From: an uncultured Collinsella sp.
GTDB taxonomy: Bacteria; Actinomycetota; Coriobacteriia; Coriobacteriales; Coriobacteriaceae
Direction: 5' to 3'
Assembly: GCA_900541055.1 (NCBI GenBank)
Contig: UQHZ01000001.1
Span: forward strand, 124,001-188,000
Length of the DNA stretch: 64,000 nucleotides
The notes beneath the pieces are model-generated. The model made no database searches and was not told the DNA's origin. It worked only from the letters and a program-made list of their open reading frames with translations. Both the position numbers and the translations under genes were made by a program. This document shows, one piece after another, positions 16,618-23,568 of the stretch. The number at the start of each line of letters is the position of its first letter. Position 1 is the stretch's first letter.

Positions 16618-16668
16618 AACGCTTTAAATAGTTTGACGTTCTCACGCGTTTTTTGTTTCAAAAGCGTT
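16618..16668 (+). promoter_or_regulatory. AACGCTTT/AAAGCGTT dyad upstream of the alcohol dehydrogenase
   Basis: AACGCTTT (16618-16625) is repeated inverted at 16661-16668, 60 bp before the fucO-like start. The half-site resembles LacI/CcpA-type operator halves. A TTGACG hexamer at 16633-16638 lies between the arms, but no good -10 at proper spacing was found, so the promoter itself is not assigned. Confidence 0.35.
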
Positions 16669-16727
16669 AGGATGGGACTCATAGCGTGGGGCGTAATGGG
16701 TGCCCCGCACACGATGGGAGGCTATCA

Positions 16728-17894
16728 ATGGCTAATCGTTTCGTTCTCAATACCATCTCTTATCATGGTTCCGGCGCCATTAAGGAGATCCCCGGCGAGC
16801 TCCAGCGTCGCGGCTACAAGAAGATCTTCGTCTGCTCCGACCCCGATCTGGTCAAGTTTGGCGTTACCGCCAAGGTGACCGACGAGCTCGACGCTGCCGG
16901 CATCGCTTGGAGCCTCTACTCCGAGATTAAGCCCAACCCCACCATCCAGAACGTCAAGGACGGCGTCGAGGCCTTCAAGGCCGCCGATGCTGACGCTATC
17001 GTGACCATCGGTGGTGGCTCCTCCATGGACACCGCCAAGGCCATCGGCATCATCATCAACAACCCCGAGTTCGCCGATGTCCGCAGCCTCGAGGGCGTTG
17101 CTCCCACTAAGAACCACGCCGTGTTCACCATCGCCGTGCCGACGACCGCCGGTACCGCCGCCGAGGTGACCATCAACTACGTCATCACCGACCCCGAGAA
17201 GGTCCGCAAGTTCGTGTGCGTCGACACCAACGACGCCCCCGAGGTCGCCGTCGTCGACCCCGACATGATGGCTTCCATGCCCGCCGGCCTGACCGCCTCC
17301 ACCGGTATGGACGCTCTGACCCACGCCATCGAGGGCTACACCACCAAGGGCGCTTGGGAGCTCTCTGACATGTTCCACTTTGAGGCTATTAAGCTGATCA
17401 GCGAGAATCTGCGCGACTCTGTCGCCGAGGCCAAGTCCGGCCAGCCCGGCTCCGGCCGCGAGGGCATGGCCCTTGGCCAGTATGTCGCCGGCATGGGCTT
17501 CTCCAACGTTGGCCTGGGCATCGACCACGCCATGGCTCACACCCTGTCCGCTCACTACGACACCCCGCACGGCGTCGCCTGCGCCATGCTGCTGCCGATC
17601 GCCATGGAGTTCAACAAGCCGGTTTGCGCCGAGCGTCTGGCCAAGGTTGCCGTCGCCATGGGTGTTGACACCACGGGCATGAGCACCGACGAGGCCGCCG
17701 ACGCCGCTATCGCCGCCGTCAAGCAGCTTTCCGCCGACGTGAACATCCCGCACGTCTGCGAGGCCATGAAGGCTGACGAGATCGAGGTCCTGGCCAAGGA
17801 CGCCATGGCCGACGCCTGTTTCCCGGGTAACCCGCGCGAGGCGACGCTCGACGACGTCATCGAGCTCTTCAAGAAGATCTGCCCGGCTGCCTAA
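16728..17894 (+). CDS. Iron-containing alcohol dehydrogenase, FucO (lactaldehyde reductase)-like
   Basis: A 388-residue group III alcohol dehydrogenase. The N-terminal half has the NAD-binding GGGSSMDTAKA, and the C-terminal half has the metal site: the STGMDALTHAIEGY region followed by GIDHAMAHTLSAHYDTPHG. Length and these segments fit FucO, which interconverts lactaldehyde and 1,2-propanediol with NADH. Codon choice is strongly biased to C-ending codons, suggesting high expression as expected for a fermentative redox-balancing enzyme. The gene is monocistronic, starting at ATG 16728 after GGGAGG. Other C3/C4 aldehydes or alcohols are possible substrates. Confidence 0.88.
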   Translation: MANRFVLNTISYHGSGAIKEIPGELQRRGYKKIFVCSDPDLVKFGVTAKVTDELDAAGIAWSLYSEIKPNPTIQNVKDGVEAFKAADADAIVTIGGGSSMDTAKAIGIIINNPEFADVRSLEGVAPTKNHAVFTIAVPTTAGTAAEVTINYVITDPEKVRKFVCVDTNDAPEVAVVDPDMMASMPAGLTASTGMDALTHAIEGYTTKGAWELSDMFHFEAIKLISENLRDSVAEAKSGQPGSGREGMALGQYVAGMGFSNVGLGIDHAMAHTLSAHYDTPHGVACAMLLPIAMEFNKPVCAERLAKVAVAMGVDTTGMSTDEAADAAIAAVKQLSADVNIPHVCEAMKADEIEVLAKDAMADACFPGNPREATLDDVIELFKKICPAA

Positions 17895-17902
17895 CTTGGT
17901 TC

Positions 17903-18030
17903 GGCGGGCCTCTGCCCGTTAGCCCCACAATCGTCCTCGGACATGTCGGAAGCCCCCGCTGCGCACTTCGTGCGGCGGGGGCTTCCTCCGTCCTGCGGGA
18001 AGATTGTGGGCTAACGGGCAGGGGCCCGCC
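17903..18030. terminator. Nested hairpin of about 130 nt following the alcohol dehydrogenase
   Basis: The outer arms 17903-17932 and 18002-18030 pair over about 29 bp, with one mismatch and one bulged base. Inside, a second GC-rich stem (17948-17986, GGAAGCCCCCGC with GCGGGGGCTTCC, TTC loop) forms its own hairpin. There is no long T-tract. It could end transcription of this strongly biased gene, protect its 3' end or act as a cruciform; the role is not shown by sequence. Confidence 0.7.
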
Positions 18031-18150
18031 GGCTCGTTATCGTGGCGGGCGCAGTTCTGAGGAGCTCAATGGGTTATCTCGCTAAGTAAAAAGATGGTTC
18101 GCGGTGGTATTGTTGCTGTGGGTTTAATTCGATATGAAAGGGTGACTTTG

Positions 18151-19179
18151 GTGTCCAAGATGGATTCTACGCTCTCCTATATTACTGACCAGCTGAAGGC
18201 GCTTACCTCGATTGCTTCGCCGACGGGCTATACCCGTGCGGCGACTGATTATCTGATGGAGACCCTGCGCGATATGGGGTTTGGGCCTGAGCGTTCCAAT
18301 AAGGGTAACGTGCTCGTTGAGCTTGGTGGCGAGGGTGAGCCGCTCGTACTGGCGAGCCATGTCGATACCCTAGGCGCCATGGTGCGTTCCATTAAGGACA
18401 ATGGTCGCCTGCGCCCCACGACCCTCGGCGGGCACCAGTGGTCCACGGCCGATGGCGAGAACTGCACCGTCTACACGCGTGACGGTAATGTCTACACGGG
18501 CGTGGTCCTCAATACCGAGCCTTCGGCGCATGTGGCCGATGAGCCGGTCAAGACCATCGAGAAGAACATGGAAATCCTGCTCGACGAGAACGTTGACAGC
18601 AAGGACGATGTGCTCGAGCTGGGTATTCAAACCGGCGACATCATCGCTATGAATCCGCGCACCACGGTGACGGAGAGCGGCTTCATCAAGAGTCGCTTCC
18701 TTGACGACAAGCTGTCCGCGTCGATTCTGCTGGGTTTGGCCTGCGCTGTCGCCGACGGCGAGGTGACCCTTTCGCGCAAGGTTTCGCTGCTCTTTACGGT
18801 GTACGAGGAGGTCGGCCACGGCGGTGCCTTTGTGCCGGCCGACACGCGCGAGATGATCAGCGTTGACATGGGCTGCGTGGGCGACGACCTGGGCTGCACC
18901 GAGCGCATGGTGTCGATTTGCGCCAAGGATTCGGGTGGTCCGTACAACTACGACCTGGTGACCACGCTGTCCAATATCGCGCGCGAGCTTGAACTTGACT
19001 ACGCCATCGACGTGTACCCGCACTACGGCTCGGACGTTGAGGCCACGCTCTCTGCCGGCTACGACATCCGTCACGGCCTGATCGGCCCCGGCGTGTACGC
19101 GAGCCACAACTACGAGCGCAGCCACATGGACGGCGTGCGCAACACCTACGAGCTGGTCCGAGCCTACGTACAGCGCTAG
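18151..19179 (+). CDS. M42-family metallopeptidase (glutamyl/deblocking aminopeptidase-like)
   Basis: A 342-residue cytoplasmic peptidase. The di-metal ligands and catalytic residues of M42 are visible: SHVDTLG, the bridging aspartate in RFLDDKLSAS, the EE pair in TVYEEVGHGG, the aspartate in SVDMG, and the C-terminal histidine in ASHNYERSHMDG. M42 enzymes form tetrahedral dodecamers and trim small peptides. GTG 18151 is preferred because GAAAGGG lies 8 nt upstream; ATG 18160 is the alternative. It is a single gene with its own terminator. Confidence 0.92.
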   Translation: MSKMDSTLSYITDQLKALTSIASPTGYTRAATDYLMETLRDMGFGPERSNKGNVLVELGGEGEPLVLASHVDTLGAMVRSIKDNGRLRPTTLGGHQWSTADGENCTVYTRDGNVYTGVVLNTEPSAHVADEPVKTIEKNMEILLDENVDSKDDVLELGIQTGDIIAMNPRTTVTESGFIKSRFLDDKLSASILLGLACAVADGEVTLSRKVSLLFTVYEEVGHGGAFVPADTREMISVDMGCVGDDLGCTERMVSICAKDSGGPYNYDLVTTLSNIARELELDYAIDVYPHYGSDVEATLSAGYDIRHGLIGPGVYASHNYERSHMDGVRNTYELVRAYVQR

Positions 19180-19187
19180 CGATGCAG

Positions 19188-19223
19188 CGGCCTCGGCTGA
19201 TACGGCAGTACCGACCGAGGCCG
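19188..19223 (+). terminator. Terminator-like hairpin of the M42 peptidase gene
   Basis: CGGCCTCGG (19188-19196) pairs with CCGAGGCCG (19215-19223), followed by pyrimidine-rich TCCTCTCT. It lies 9 bp after the stop codon. Confidence 0.65.
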
Positions 19224-19234
19224 TCCTCTCTAAG

Positions 19235-19297
19235 TTGCGGTGAAATAGGGACTGTTTGGCGGTTTTAAACGCTTAAACAGTCCCTATTTCACCGCAA
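19235..19297. repeat. Perfect 23-bp inverted repeat, GGTGAAAT...GGGACTGTTT family
   Basis: Arms 19235-19257 and 19275-19297 are perfect inverted copies over 23 bp with a 17-nt spacer. A near-identical element is at 30307-30368. It sits between the convergent M42 and mnmA genes and has no T-tract. I read it as a dispersed palindromic repeat. Confidence 0.8.
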
Positions 19298-19315
19298 TTT
19301 ATGAAGGGGATGGGG

Positions 19316-20416
19316 CTACTTAAGTGCGCCGGTCACCGTGCCGCCGCCGAGGACGATGTCGCCGTGGTAGACTACAACGGCCTGGCCGGGGGCGATGGCT
19401 CGCTGCGGCTCGTCAAAAGTCAGCAGCATTTGCCCGTCTTCGCCGCGCGTAAGGGTCGCTGCTTGGTCTTTCTGACGGTAACGGTACTTGGCGCCCACGC
19501 GAATGCCGCCGGCATCGAGTTCTGCCTCCATGCGGTCGGCAGGGGCGCTCCAGATCCAGTCGTCGGCCGTGAGTGCTGTGGCCGTTAGGTCCTCGGCCTC
19601 GCCCAGATGCACGGTGTTGTTGGCGGCATCGACGCCCGTCACATACACGGGATGCGCCATCGCGACGCCCAAGCCCTTGCGCTGGCCGATGGTATAGCGC
19701 AACGCGCCGTTATGGCGTCCGACCACGCTGCCGTCGCGCCACACAATGTCGCCCGGTGCAGCGGGATGTCCGCAGCGGCGCTCGATATAGCCCGCGTAGT
19801 CACCGTCTGGAATAAAGCAGATGTCCTCGCTTTCGGCCTTCTGGGCGTTGGTAAAGCCTTGCTCGGCGGCTATGCGGCGCACGTCGCGCTCTTTGTCTAG
19901 GCCTGCCAGCGGAAAGATCGTGTGCGCCAGGCGCTCCTGCGTAAGCGAATATAAAAAGTAGCTCTGGTCCTTTTTGGGATCTTCGCCGCGGTGCAGCTGC
20001 CAGGTGCCGTCTACTGTCTGGCTTGTTTTGGCGTAATGACCCGTTGCGATGTAGTCGCAGCCCATGTCCAGCGCCGCACCGAGCAACGCGCCAAACTTTA
20101 TGTGGCGGTTGCAGATGATGCACGGGTTGGGCGTCAGCCCCTCCTGGTAGGCGTTCACAAAGCGCTCGATAACGCTGTGGTCGAAGGTCTGCTGCAAGTC
20201 GAGCACATGGTGGGGTATCCCCAGACGCTCGGCGACGGCCTTCGCATCGGCGATGTCGCGGTCGACCTTACTCATGCCCGTGGCGGGATCGGGCGCGGGG
20301 CAGGTGAGGCGCATGGTGGCGCCGACGCATTCGTAGCCCTGGCTTTTGAGCAGGTACGCGGTCACGCTGGAATCGACGCCGCCGCTCATGGCGACGAGCA
20401 CGCGCTTGTTGTGCAT
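19316..20416 (-). CDS. mnmA: tRNA-uridine 2-sulfurtransferase MnmA
   Basis: A 366-residue enzyme that thiolates U34 of tRNA-Lys, -Glu and -Gln. The PP-loop AMSGGVDSSV lies at residues 9-18. The first catalytic cysteine is in LTPNPCIICNRHIKFG and the second in SEDICFIPDGDY. The C-terminal beta-barrel carries the tRNA-binding region. Start ATG 20416 follows a GGAG ribosome site. It is downstream of cysK on the same strand, with a hairpin between them. Cysteine metabolism and tRNA thiolation are chemically linked because the sulfur comes from cysteine through a desulfurase, which is not in this window. Confidence 0.96.
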   Translation of the reverse strand: MHNKRVLVAMSGGVDSSVTAYLLKSQGYECVGATMRLTCPAPDPATGMSKVDRDIADAKAVAERLGIPHHVLDLQQTFDHSVIERFVNAYQEGLTPNPCIICNRHIKFGALLGAALDMGCDYIATGHYAKTSQTVDGTWQLHRGEDPKKDQSYFLYSLTQERLAHTIFPLAGLDKERDVRRIAAEQGFTNAQKAESEDICFIPDGDYAGYIERRCGHPAAPGDIVWRDGSVVGRHNGALRYTIGQRKGLGVAMAHPVYVTGVDAANNTVHLGEAEDLTATALTADDWIWSAPADRMEAELDAGGIRVGAKYRYRQKDQAATLTRGEDGQMLLTFDEPQRAIAPGQAVVVYHGDIVLGGGTVTGALK

Positions 20417-20441
20417 GGGGAGGTTCTCCTTGGTGGCATGT

Positions 20442-20484
20442 GGCCAAAAAAGAAAAGCGGCGCGGGAGGCTGGTTCCGCGCCGC
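20442..20484 (-). terminator. Rho-independent terminator or attenuator between cysK and mnmA
   Basis: A 9-bp GC stem (20457-20465 with 20476-20484) is followed on the minus strand by TTTTCTTTTTT. It ends only about 25 bp before the mnmA start. A TACAAT -10-like hexamer on the minus strand at 20489-20494 lies directly ahead of the hairpin. The element may simply end cysK transcription or regulate read-through into mnmA. Confidence 0.85.
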
Positions 20485-20596
20485 AGACATTGTAGCAAGT
20501 TCGGGCGTCTCGTGGGACACCCTGATTGGATGGGCTCAGACTGCCGGGAGAGAGGAGACCGGCTCGTCCGTGGGCTCAACCTATGGGCGACAGGCC

Positions 20597-21535
20597 CTAG
20601 TCCTGGAAGAGCGCCGTGGACAGGTAGCGCTCGCCGGTGTCGGCAAGCAGGGCCACGATGGTCTTGCCCTCGTTCTCGGGGCGCTTGGCCAGCTGCAGCG
20701 CGGCCCACACGGCGGCGCCGGACGAAATGCCCACGAGCACGCCCTCCTTGTGGCCCACGGCGCGGCCGGTCGCAAAGGCGTCGTCGTTCTCGACGGGGAT
20801 GATCTCGTCATAGACCTGGGTGTCGAGGACGTCGGGCACAAAACCGGCGCCGATACCCTGGATCTTGTGCGGGCCGGCTTGGCCCTTGGAGAGCACCGGG
20901 GAAGTGGCGGGCTCGACGGCGACGACCTTGATTTCGGGGTTCTGCTCCTTAAGGAACTCACCCACGCCGGTCACGGTGCCGCCGGTTCCAACGCCGGCGA
21001 CGAAGATGTCGACCTCGCCGTCGGTGTCATCCCAGATCTCGGGGCCGGTCGTGGCCTTGTGGATGGCGGGGTTGGCGGGGTTCACAAACTGGCCGGCGAT
21101 GATGCTGTTTGGCGTCTCCTTCTGCAGTTCCTCGGCCTTGGCGATGGCGCCCTTCATGCCCTTGGAACCGTCGGTGAGCACGAGCTGTGCGCCATATGCC
21201 TGCATAAGCTTGCGGCGCTCCACGGACATAGTCTCGGGCATGGTGATGATCACCTTGTAGCCGCGAGCCGCCGCCACCGAGGCGATGCCGACGCCGGTGT
21301 TGCCACTCGTGGGCTCGATGATGGTGTAGTCGCCGCCGCGCACGAGCTTGCCGGCCTTCTCGGCCTCGTCGATCATGTTCTTGGCGACGCGGTCTTTGAC
21401 GGAGCCGGCGGGGTTGAAGTATTCCAGCTTGACGAGCACGCGGGCCTTGAGGTCCTCATCGGCCTCAAAGTGAGTGAGCTCCAGAAGCGGAGTGTGGCCG
21501 ATAAGCTGATCGATGGACGTGTAAACATTGCTCAT
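20597..21535 (-). CDS. cysK: Cysteine synthase A (O-acetylserine sulfhydrylase)
   Basis: A 312-residue PLP enzyme making cysteine from O-acetylserine and sulfide. The PLP lysine is in FNPAGSVKDRVA, the substrate loop is PTSGNTG, and the phosphate-binding loop is GVGTGGTVTG. Length matches CysK. Start ATG 21535 follows TTGGAGG. It is transcribed divergently from an Rrf2-family regulator gene (21789), a layout seen for CymR/IscR-type cysteine control. A good promoter lies at 21643-21671. Confidence 0.95.
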   Translation of the reverse strand: MSNVYTSIDQLIGHTPLLELTHFEADEDLKARVLVKLEYFNPAGSVKDRVAKNMIDEAEKAGKLVRGGDYTIIEPTSGNTGVGIASVAAARGYKVIITMPETMSVERRKLMQAYGAQLVLTDGSKGMKGAIAKAEELQKETPNSIIAGQFVNPANPAIHKATTGPEIWDDTDGEVDIFVAGVGTGGTVTGVGEFLKEQNPEIKVVAVEPATSPVLSKGQAGPHKIQGIGAGFVPDVLDTQVYDEIIPVENDDAFATGRAVGHKEGVLVGISSGAAVWAALQLAKRPENEGKTIVALLADTGERYLSTALFQD

Positions 21536-21642
21536 GGTGAACCTCCAAAGTGTTCAAATGACTGGATACCGTGTGGTTTTACGGTGTGTGTAGCAGCGAA
21601 ACCCACAAACCTTATGGGTTGTTCGTTTTGCTGTTGGCAAGC

Positions 21643-21671
21643 ATAGTAGACAGTAAAGCCTAGTAACGCAA
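21643..21671 (-). promoter_or_regulatory. Sigma-70-type promoter of cysK
   Basis: On the minus strand TTGCGT (21666-21671) and TACTAT (21643-21648) are separated by exactly 17 bp. Transcription would start about 100 bp upstream of cysK. The leader contains an AACCCA/TGGGTT dyad near 21600-21620. No T-box specifier or antiterminator core was recognised. Confidence 0.6.
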
Positions 21672-21788
21672 TAGGAAATAGAAGATTATTACGAGTCGAT
21701 TAACCATCTTGACCGGAACGGGTATTTTCAAAACCAATATTTCGGCTAGAATTTCTACGGACTAAATGACCGAAAGGCAGCACTATAC

Positions 21789-22217
21789 ATGTTGGTTTCT
21801 ACTAAGGGCAGATATGCCCTGCGCGTTATGGTCGATCTGGCCGAGCACCAGGCAGCCGGTCGCATCCCGCTCAAAGAGATCGCGGCGCGACAGGGGATTT
21901 CCGAGAAATATCTCGAGAACATTTTGGCTACGCTCGTGCGCGCCAACATGCTCTCGGGCATGCGCGGCAAGGGCGGCGGCTATGTGCTCACGCGCCCGCC
22001 CGAGCAATACACGGTGGGCGAGATCTTGCGCCTGACCGAGGGCAGTCTGGCGCCGGTCGCCTGCCTGGATGGCGACTGCAAGGGCTGCTCGCGTTCGGAT
22101 GAGTGCCCCACGCTCGACGTGTGGAAGAACCTGGACAAGCTCATCAACGACTACCTCGACGGTGTGACGCTCGATCAACTTGTCGCTCCCAACCATGGCT
22201 ACGACTACGTCATCTAA
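21789..22217 (+). CDS. Rrf2-family transcriptional regulator (CymR/IscR-like)
   Basis: A 142-residue winged-helix regulator. The N-terminus MLVSTKGRYALRVMVDLA and the recognition segment ISEKYLENILATL are classic Rrf2. A cysteine cluster (CLDGDCKGCSRSDEC, about residues 93-107) could bind an Fe-S cluster or sense redox or sulfur. It is divergent from cysK with a shared 253-bp control region, so it probably regulates cysK and itself. IscR and CymR are both plausible parallels; the cysteine cluster leans to a cofactor-binding member. Confidence 0.9.
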   Translation: MLVSTKGRYALRVMVDLAEHQAAGRIPLKEIAARQGISEKYLENILATLVRANMLSGMRGKGGGYVLTRPPEQYTVGEILRLTEGSLAPVACLDGDCKGCSRSDECPTLDVWKNLDKLINDYLDGVTLDQLVAPNHGYDYVI

Positions 22218-22286
22218 CCCACACCTGCATTTGGGGACGGGGTGGAAATGGTAGATTTTCTCGCCCTTTGAGACTTGGCAAATAAG

Positions 22287-22323
22287 AAGGCCGCCCATTT
22301 TTGCGATGGGCGGCCTTCGTTTT
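22287..22323. terminator. Bidirectional terminator between the Rrf2 and holin-like genes
   Basis: A 12-bp stem (22287-22298 with 22306-22317) has a 7-nt loop. CGTTTTGG follows on the plus strand and CTTATTTG on the minus strand. The two flanking genes converge on it. Confidence 0.8.
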
Positions 22324-22358
22324 GGGCTGTTGAGACGGACACGGCCGGAATGGCCGTT

Positions 22359-22724
22359 TTAGTCCTCGGCGATGCTGTCGAGGATGCTGCGCGTGATGGA
22401 CACCAGGATGCTGCCCATAAAGGCCGATCCAAAGCTGGCGATGGAGATGCCGACGCCCAGCAGGTTGACCGACAGGTAACTCGCGAGCTCAAGCATAAAG
22501 CTGTTGACGACAAGCTGGAAAATGCCCAGCGTAATGATCGTGAGCGGCAGCGAGATGACGGTCAGGAACGGTTTGACGAACGAATCGACAATGTTCAGGA
22601 ACAGTCCCACAAAGGCAAAGCAGACCCAGGTCTCGGCAAAGCCGAAGGGTTGGATACCGGGGACGAGGAACGTGGCGATCGCGATGGCGATCGAGGTGAA
22701 GAGCCAGTTAAGCATAAAGCGCAT
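22359..22724 (-). CDS. Phage-holin/YvlD-like small membrane protein
   Basis: A 121-residue protein with four hydrophobic segments, matching the 4-TM holin/YvlD family (an N-terminal MLNWLFTSIAIAIA segment, then conserved VDSFVKPFLTVISLPLTIITLGIF). These are common chromosomal proteins and the name does not imply a prophage; no phage genes are nearby. It starts at ATG 22724 and converges with the Rrf2 gene. Its function is unknown. Confidence 0.82.
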   Translation of the reverse strand: MRFMLNWLFTSIAIAIATFLVPGIQPFGFAETWVCFAFVGLFLNIVDSFVKPFLTVISLPLTIITLGIFQLVVNSFMLELASYLSVNLLGVGISIASFGSAFMGSILVSITRSILDSIAED

Positions 22725-23048
22725 GGCGTGAATCCTTTCTTGCGCCGGGATTGCTGGCGTCGCGTGAAGCGGCTTACGGCGGCGACCTGGATGGTTGCGC
22801 GGGCGCGCCGCGGTGTTTGGGCGCCCATTGTCTCAAATATTCGTGGAGCTTACGTGCGCATATGGTTTCTAAACGGCGTTCGTCCTGAAAAACGCGCCGC
22901 TGGCAGAGAGTCTTGTCGCTTTAGTTTGGTGGTGTGCTACACTGCTACGGGCAAAAGCCACAGGCGTTGCCCTATTGCATAGAACGGGTGAACGATGCCC
23001 GATGTCAGTATCAACTTCGATGCCTTTTGGCGGGTTTGGCGGTGATCG
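22725..23048. other. 324-bp intergenic region between divergent genes
   Basis: No gene is supported here. The only promoter-like pair toward the yerC-like gene is TTGTCG (22913-22918) with TACACT (22938-22943), spaced 19 bp. No repeat family member was found. Confidence 0.35.
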
Positions 23049-23348
23049 ATGAATATCGAGAACATGTTTGACAAGCCTGATGTCAAGCAGCTGGTCCACG
23101 CATTTAGCCTTTTGGACGACGAGAAGGATATCCAAGCGTTTTTGACCGATATCTGCACGCCGCGCGAGATTTGCGACCTTTCTCAGCGTTTGCAGGTTGC
23201 GCGCTATTTGGACGAGGGCGAGCCTTATGTTGAGGTTCAGGCCCGTACCGGCGCTTCGTCCACCACGGTGAGCCGCGTTTCAAAGGCGCTGAACGGCGAG
23301 TACGGTGGCTACCGCAAGATCCTCATTAAGTTGGAGGATGGCGAGTAG
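23049..23348 (+). CDS. YerC/YecD-family TrpR-like DNA-binding protein
   Basis: A 99-residue helix-turn-helix protein of the TrpR/YerC superfamily. The segment LTDICTPREICDLSQRLQVAR and the following helix-turn-helix with TGASSTTVSRVSKALN are characteristic. No tryptophan genes are nearby, so trp control should not be assumed. The gene starts at ATG 23049 after GGCGGTGA and ends at a terminator. Confidence 0.88.
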   Translation: MNIENMFDKPDVKQLVHAFSLLDDEKDIQAFLTDICTPREICDLSQRLQVARYLDEGEPYVEVQARTGASSTTVSRVSKALNGEYGGYRKILIKLEDGE

Positions 23349-23374
23349 GCCAGCGACAACATTGAATTACGAAG

Positions 23375-23400
23375 AACCGTCCCTCCGGGGGCGGTTTTTT
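23375..23400 (+). terminator. Rho-independent terminator of the yerC-like gene
   Basis: An AACCG-CCC / GGG-CGGTT stem with a TCCG loop is followed by TTTTTT, 26 bp after the stop codon. Confidence 0.85.
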
Positions 23401-23485
23401 GATCCCTTGGGGACGGAGGAAAACGGATCACCGGGTTAGACTGACCCCCTCTGTGATCCATTTTCCTCCGTCCCCAAGGGATCAA
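23399..23485. repeat. 32-bp inverted repeat, GGGGACGGAG family
   Basis: Arms 23399-23430 and 23454-23485 match as reverse complements at 31 of 32 positions, with a 23-nt spacer. The arms share the GGGGACGGAGGAAAA core with the elements at 5660-5721 and 12050-12081. It lies between a terminator and the addB start. Confidence 0.82.
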
Positions 23486-23568
23486 ATCTGTTGGCGTGGG
23501 GCAAATCTGTCCGCGTGGGCGGGTAGGATGGATGCATTGATTATTGCGAACAGTTTGAGCGGAGGACC

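Noticed and set aside
21536..21788. T-box riboswitch upstream of cysK
   Set aside because: A hairpin is present, but the conserved T-box antiterminator sequence and a Cys specifier loop could not be identified.
22359..22724. Prophage remnant based on the holin-like gene
   Set aside because: YvlD-type 4-TM proteins are ordinary chromosomal genes, and no phage structural, lysis or integrase genes lie nearby.
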